23,139 nucleotides of DNA, taken from NCBI GenBank assembly GCA_009887135.1, contig QXYA01000032.1:1-23139 (forward strand), in the 5' to 3' direction. The notes under the pieces were generated by a model. That model was given only the letters and a program-made list of their open reading frames with translations, ran no database searches and was not told the DNA's origin. Position 1 is the stretch's first letter. The number at the start of each line of letters is the position of its first letter. Shown here in pieces: positions 22,713 to 23,139 of this stretch. Origin of the DNA: Candidatus Poseidoniales archaeon (GTDB lineage Archaea > Thermoplasmatota > Poseidoniia > Poseidoniales > Poseidoniaceae). Made by a program: the position numbers and the translations under genes.

Positions 22713-23139
22713 TCAAGAAGTTCGATATCCTCTTCCCAATTTGTTTCGTCACCAATAGATTCTGGCTTTTGGTTCCAATCGACGGGGTCGCCGATACTCT
22801 CGACAGGTTCATCTTCTTCAGAGGGCTCTTGTTTTTCTTCAGAAGCCGTCTCTTCAGCCTCGGGTACTGGTGGTATCTCAATTGATTCGACAGACTCTTT
22901 AATGTCAAAATCTTTGAACATACGGTCAATTCTGGAGTCAAGTAATGAGCGTTGTGCCCAAACAACTGTTGCCACAACAAGGATGTGTCCTCCTATGAGG
23001 ACGGCTGTTAAATCATCGAATACAGAAGTGATCATGGCCACACTTCCAGCGTATGCATATCCAAAAGCTACACCCCAAAACAAGGCGTTATCCTTTGTGA
23101 AAAGCGTTGATTTGCGTCCATCTGCTTTACTGGTGAGTG
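22709..23139 (-). CDS. Membrane protein with acidic C-terminal tail (5'-partial)
   Basis: The reading frame is open to the right edge with no ATG before it, so the start lies outside the window. The visible 143 codons encode a short basic/polar segment, two membrane helices (the first around FWGVAFGYAYAG, the second around AVLIGGHILVVATVVWAQ), a basic connector (DSRIDRMFKDFD), and a 75-residue tail rich in Glu, Pro and Ser with two SIGDP/SIGDE-like motifs. The tail is probably intrinsically disordered. It overlaps the end of the FtsZ-like gene by 4 bp on the opposite strand. Function is unknown; proximity to a cytoskeletal gene suggests, but does not show, a division or envelope role. Confidence 0.7.
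   Translation of the reverse strand, partial: LTSKADGRKSTLFTKDNALFWGVAFGYAYAGSVAMITSVFDDLTAVLIGGHILVVATVVWAQRSLLDSRIDRMFKDFDIKESVESIEIPPVPEAEETASEEKQEPSEEDEPVESIGDPVDWNQKPESIGDETNWEEDIELLD

Noticed and set aside
22709..23083. Complete 124-codon protein starting at a TTG
   Set aside because: The frame stays open to the window edge, so the TTG is probably internal and the gene is partial.

Overview
The window looks like a piece of a planktonic archaeal genome, most likely Marine Group II (Candidatus Poseidoniales, Thermoplasmatota). This is inferred from gene content and sequence style, not from a marker-gene tree. Pointers are a very large secreted protein with thrombospondin type-3-like repeats, a split methylmalonyl-CoA mutase with its small B12 subunit beside MeaB, a dolichol/phytol-kinase-family protein, an FtsZ-family GTPase, a TATA box placed for a leaderless transcript, and Shine-Dalgarno (SD) sites mainly at genes inside operons. 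Coding density is very high. No intergenic stretch exceeds about 260 bp, and I found no tRNA, rRNA, CRISPR array, insertion sequence or prophage.

Layout. (1) 136-5664, minus strand: a 1531-aa surface protein, a small Cys/His protein, a biotin carrier protein and a small carboxylase-associated subunit. (2) 5674-7227, minus: acyl-CoA (probably propionyl-CoA) carboxylase beta subunit. (3) 7301-8905, minus: PlsC-type acyltransferase with a membrane C-terminus. (4) 9027-10981, plus: B12-binding methylmalonyl-CoA mutase subunit, MeaB and a CTP-dependent-kinase-family membrane protein, tightly packed. (5) 11204-15489, plus: asparagine-synthase-family amidotransferase, type III glutamate-cysteine ligase, a polytopic membrane protein, a 2[4Fe-4S] ferredoxin and a small membrane protein. 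A TATA box overlapped by a perfect inverted repeat precedes this group. (6) 15495-21322, minus: a respiratory operon with a secreted/anchored CxCH protein, a small membrane protein, a Tat-type Rieske protein, a cytochrome b6-type protein, and a fusion of a cytochrome b C-terminal (subunit IV-like) domain to a heterodisulfide-reductase-like iron-sulfur module. (7) 21466-22712, plus: a TPR protein and a divergent FtsZ-family GTPase. (8) 22709-right edge, minus: a partial membrane protein with an acidic tail.

How they fit together. Groups 1, 2 and 4 supply most of the propionyl-CoA to methylmalonyl-CoA to succinyl-CoA route. The biotin carboxylase, epimerase and large mutase subunit are not here. 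Group 6 is a cytochrome b/Rieske quinol-oxidising complex with b6-like features (split cytochrome b, a conserved Cys at the heme c_i position, 15-residue spacing of the second heme pair). No cytochrome c1 is visible. The strongest novelty candidate is its fusion to a two-CCG-domain, two-cluster iron-sulfur module on the presumed cytoplasmic side. It lies tail to tail with the glutamate-cysteine ligase/ferredoxin operon, which raises the untested possibility that a low-molecular-weight thiol/disulfide couple exchanges electrons with the quinone pool.
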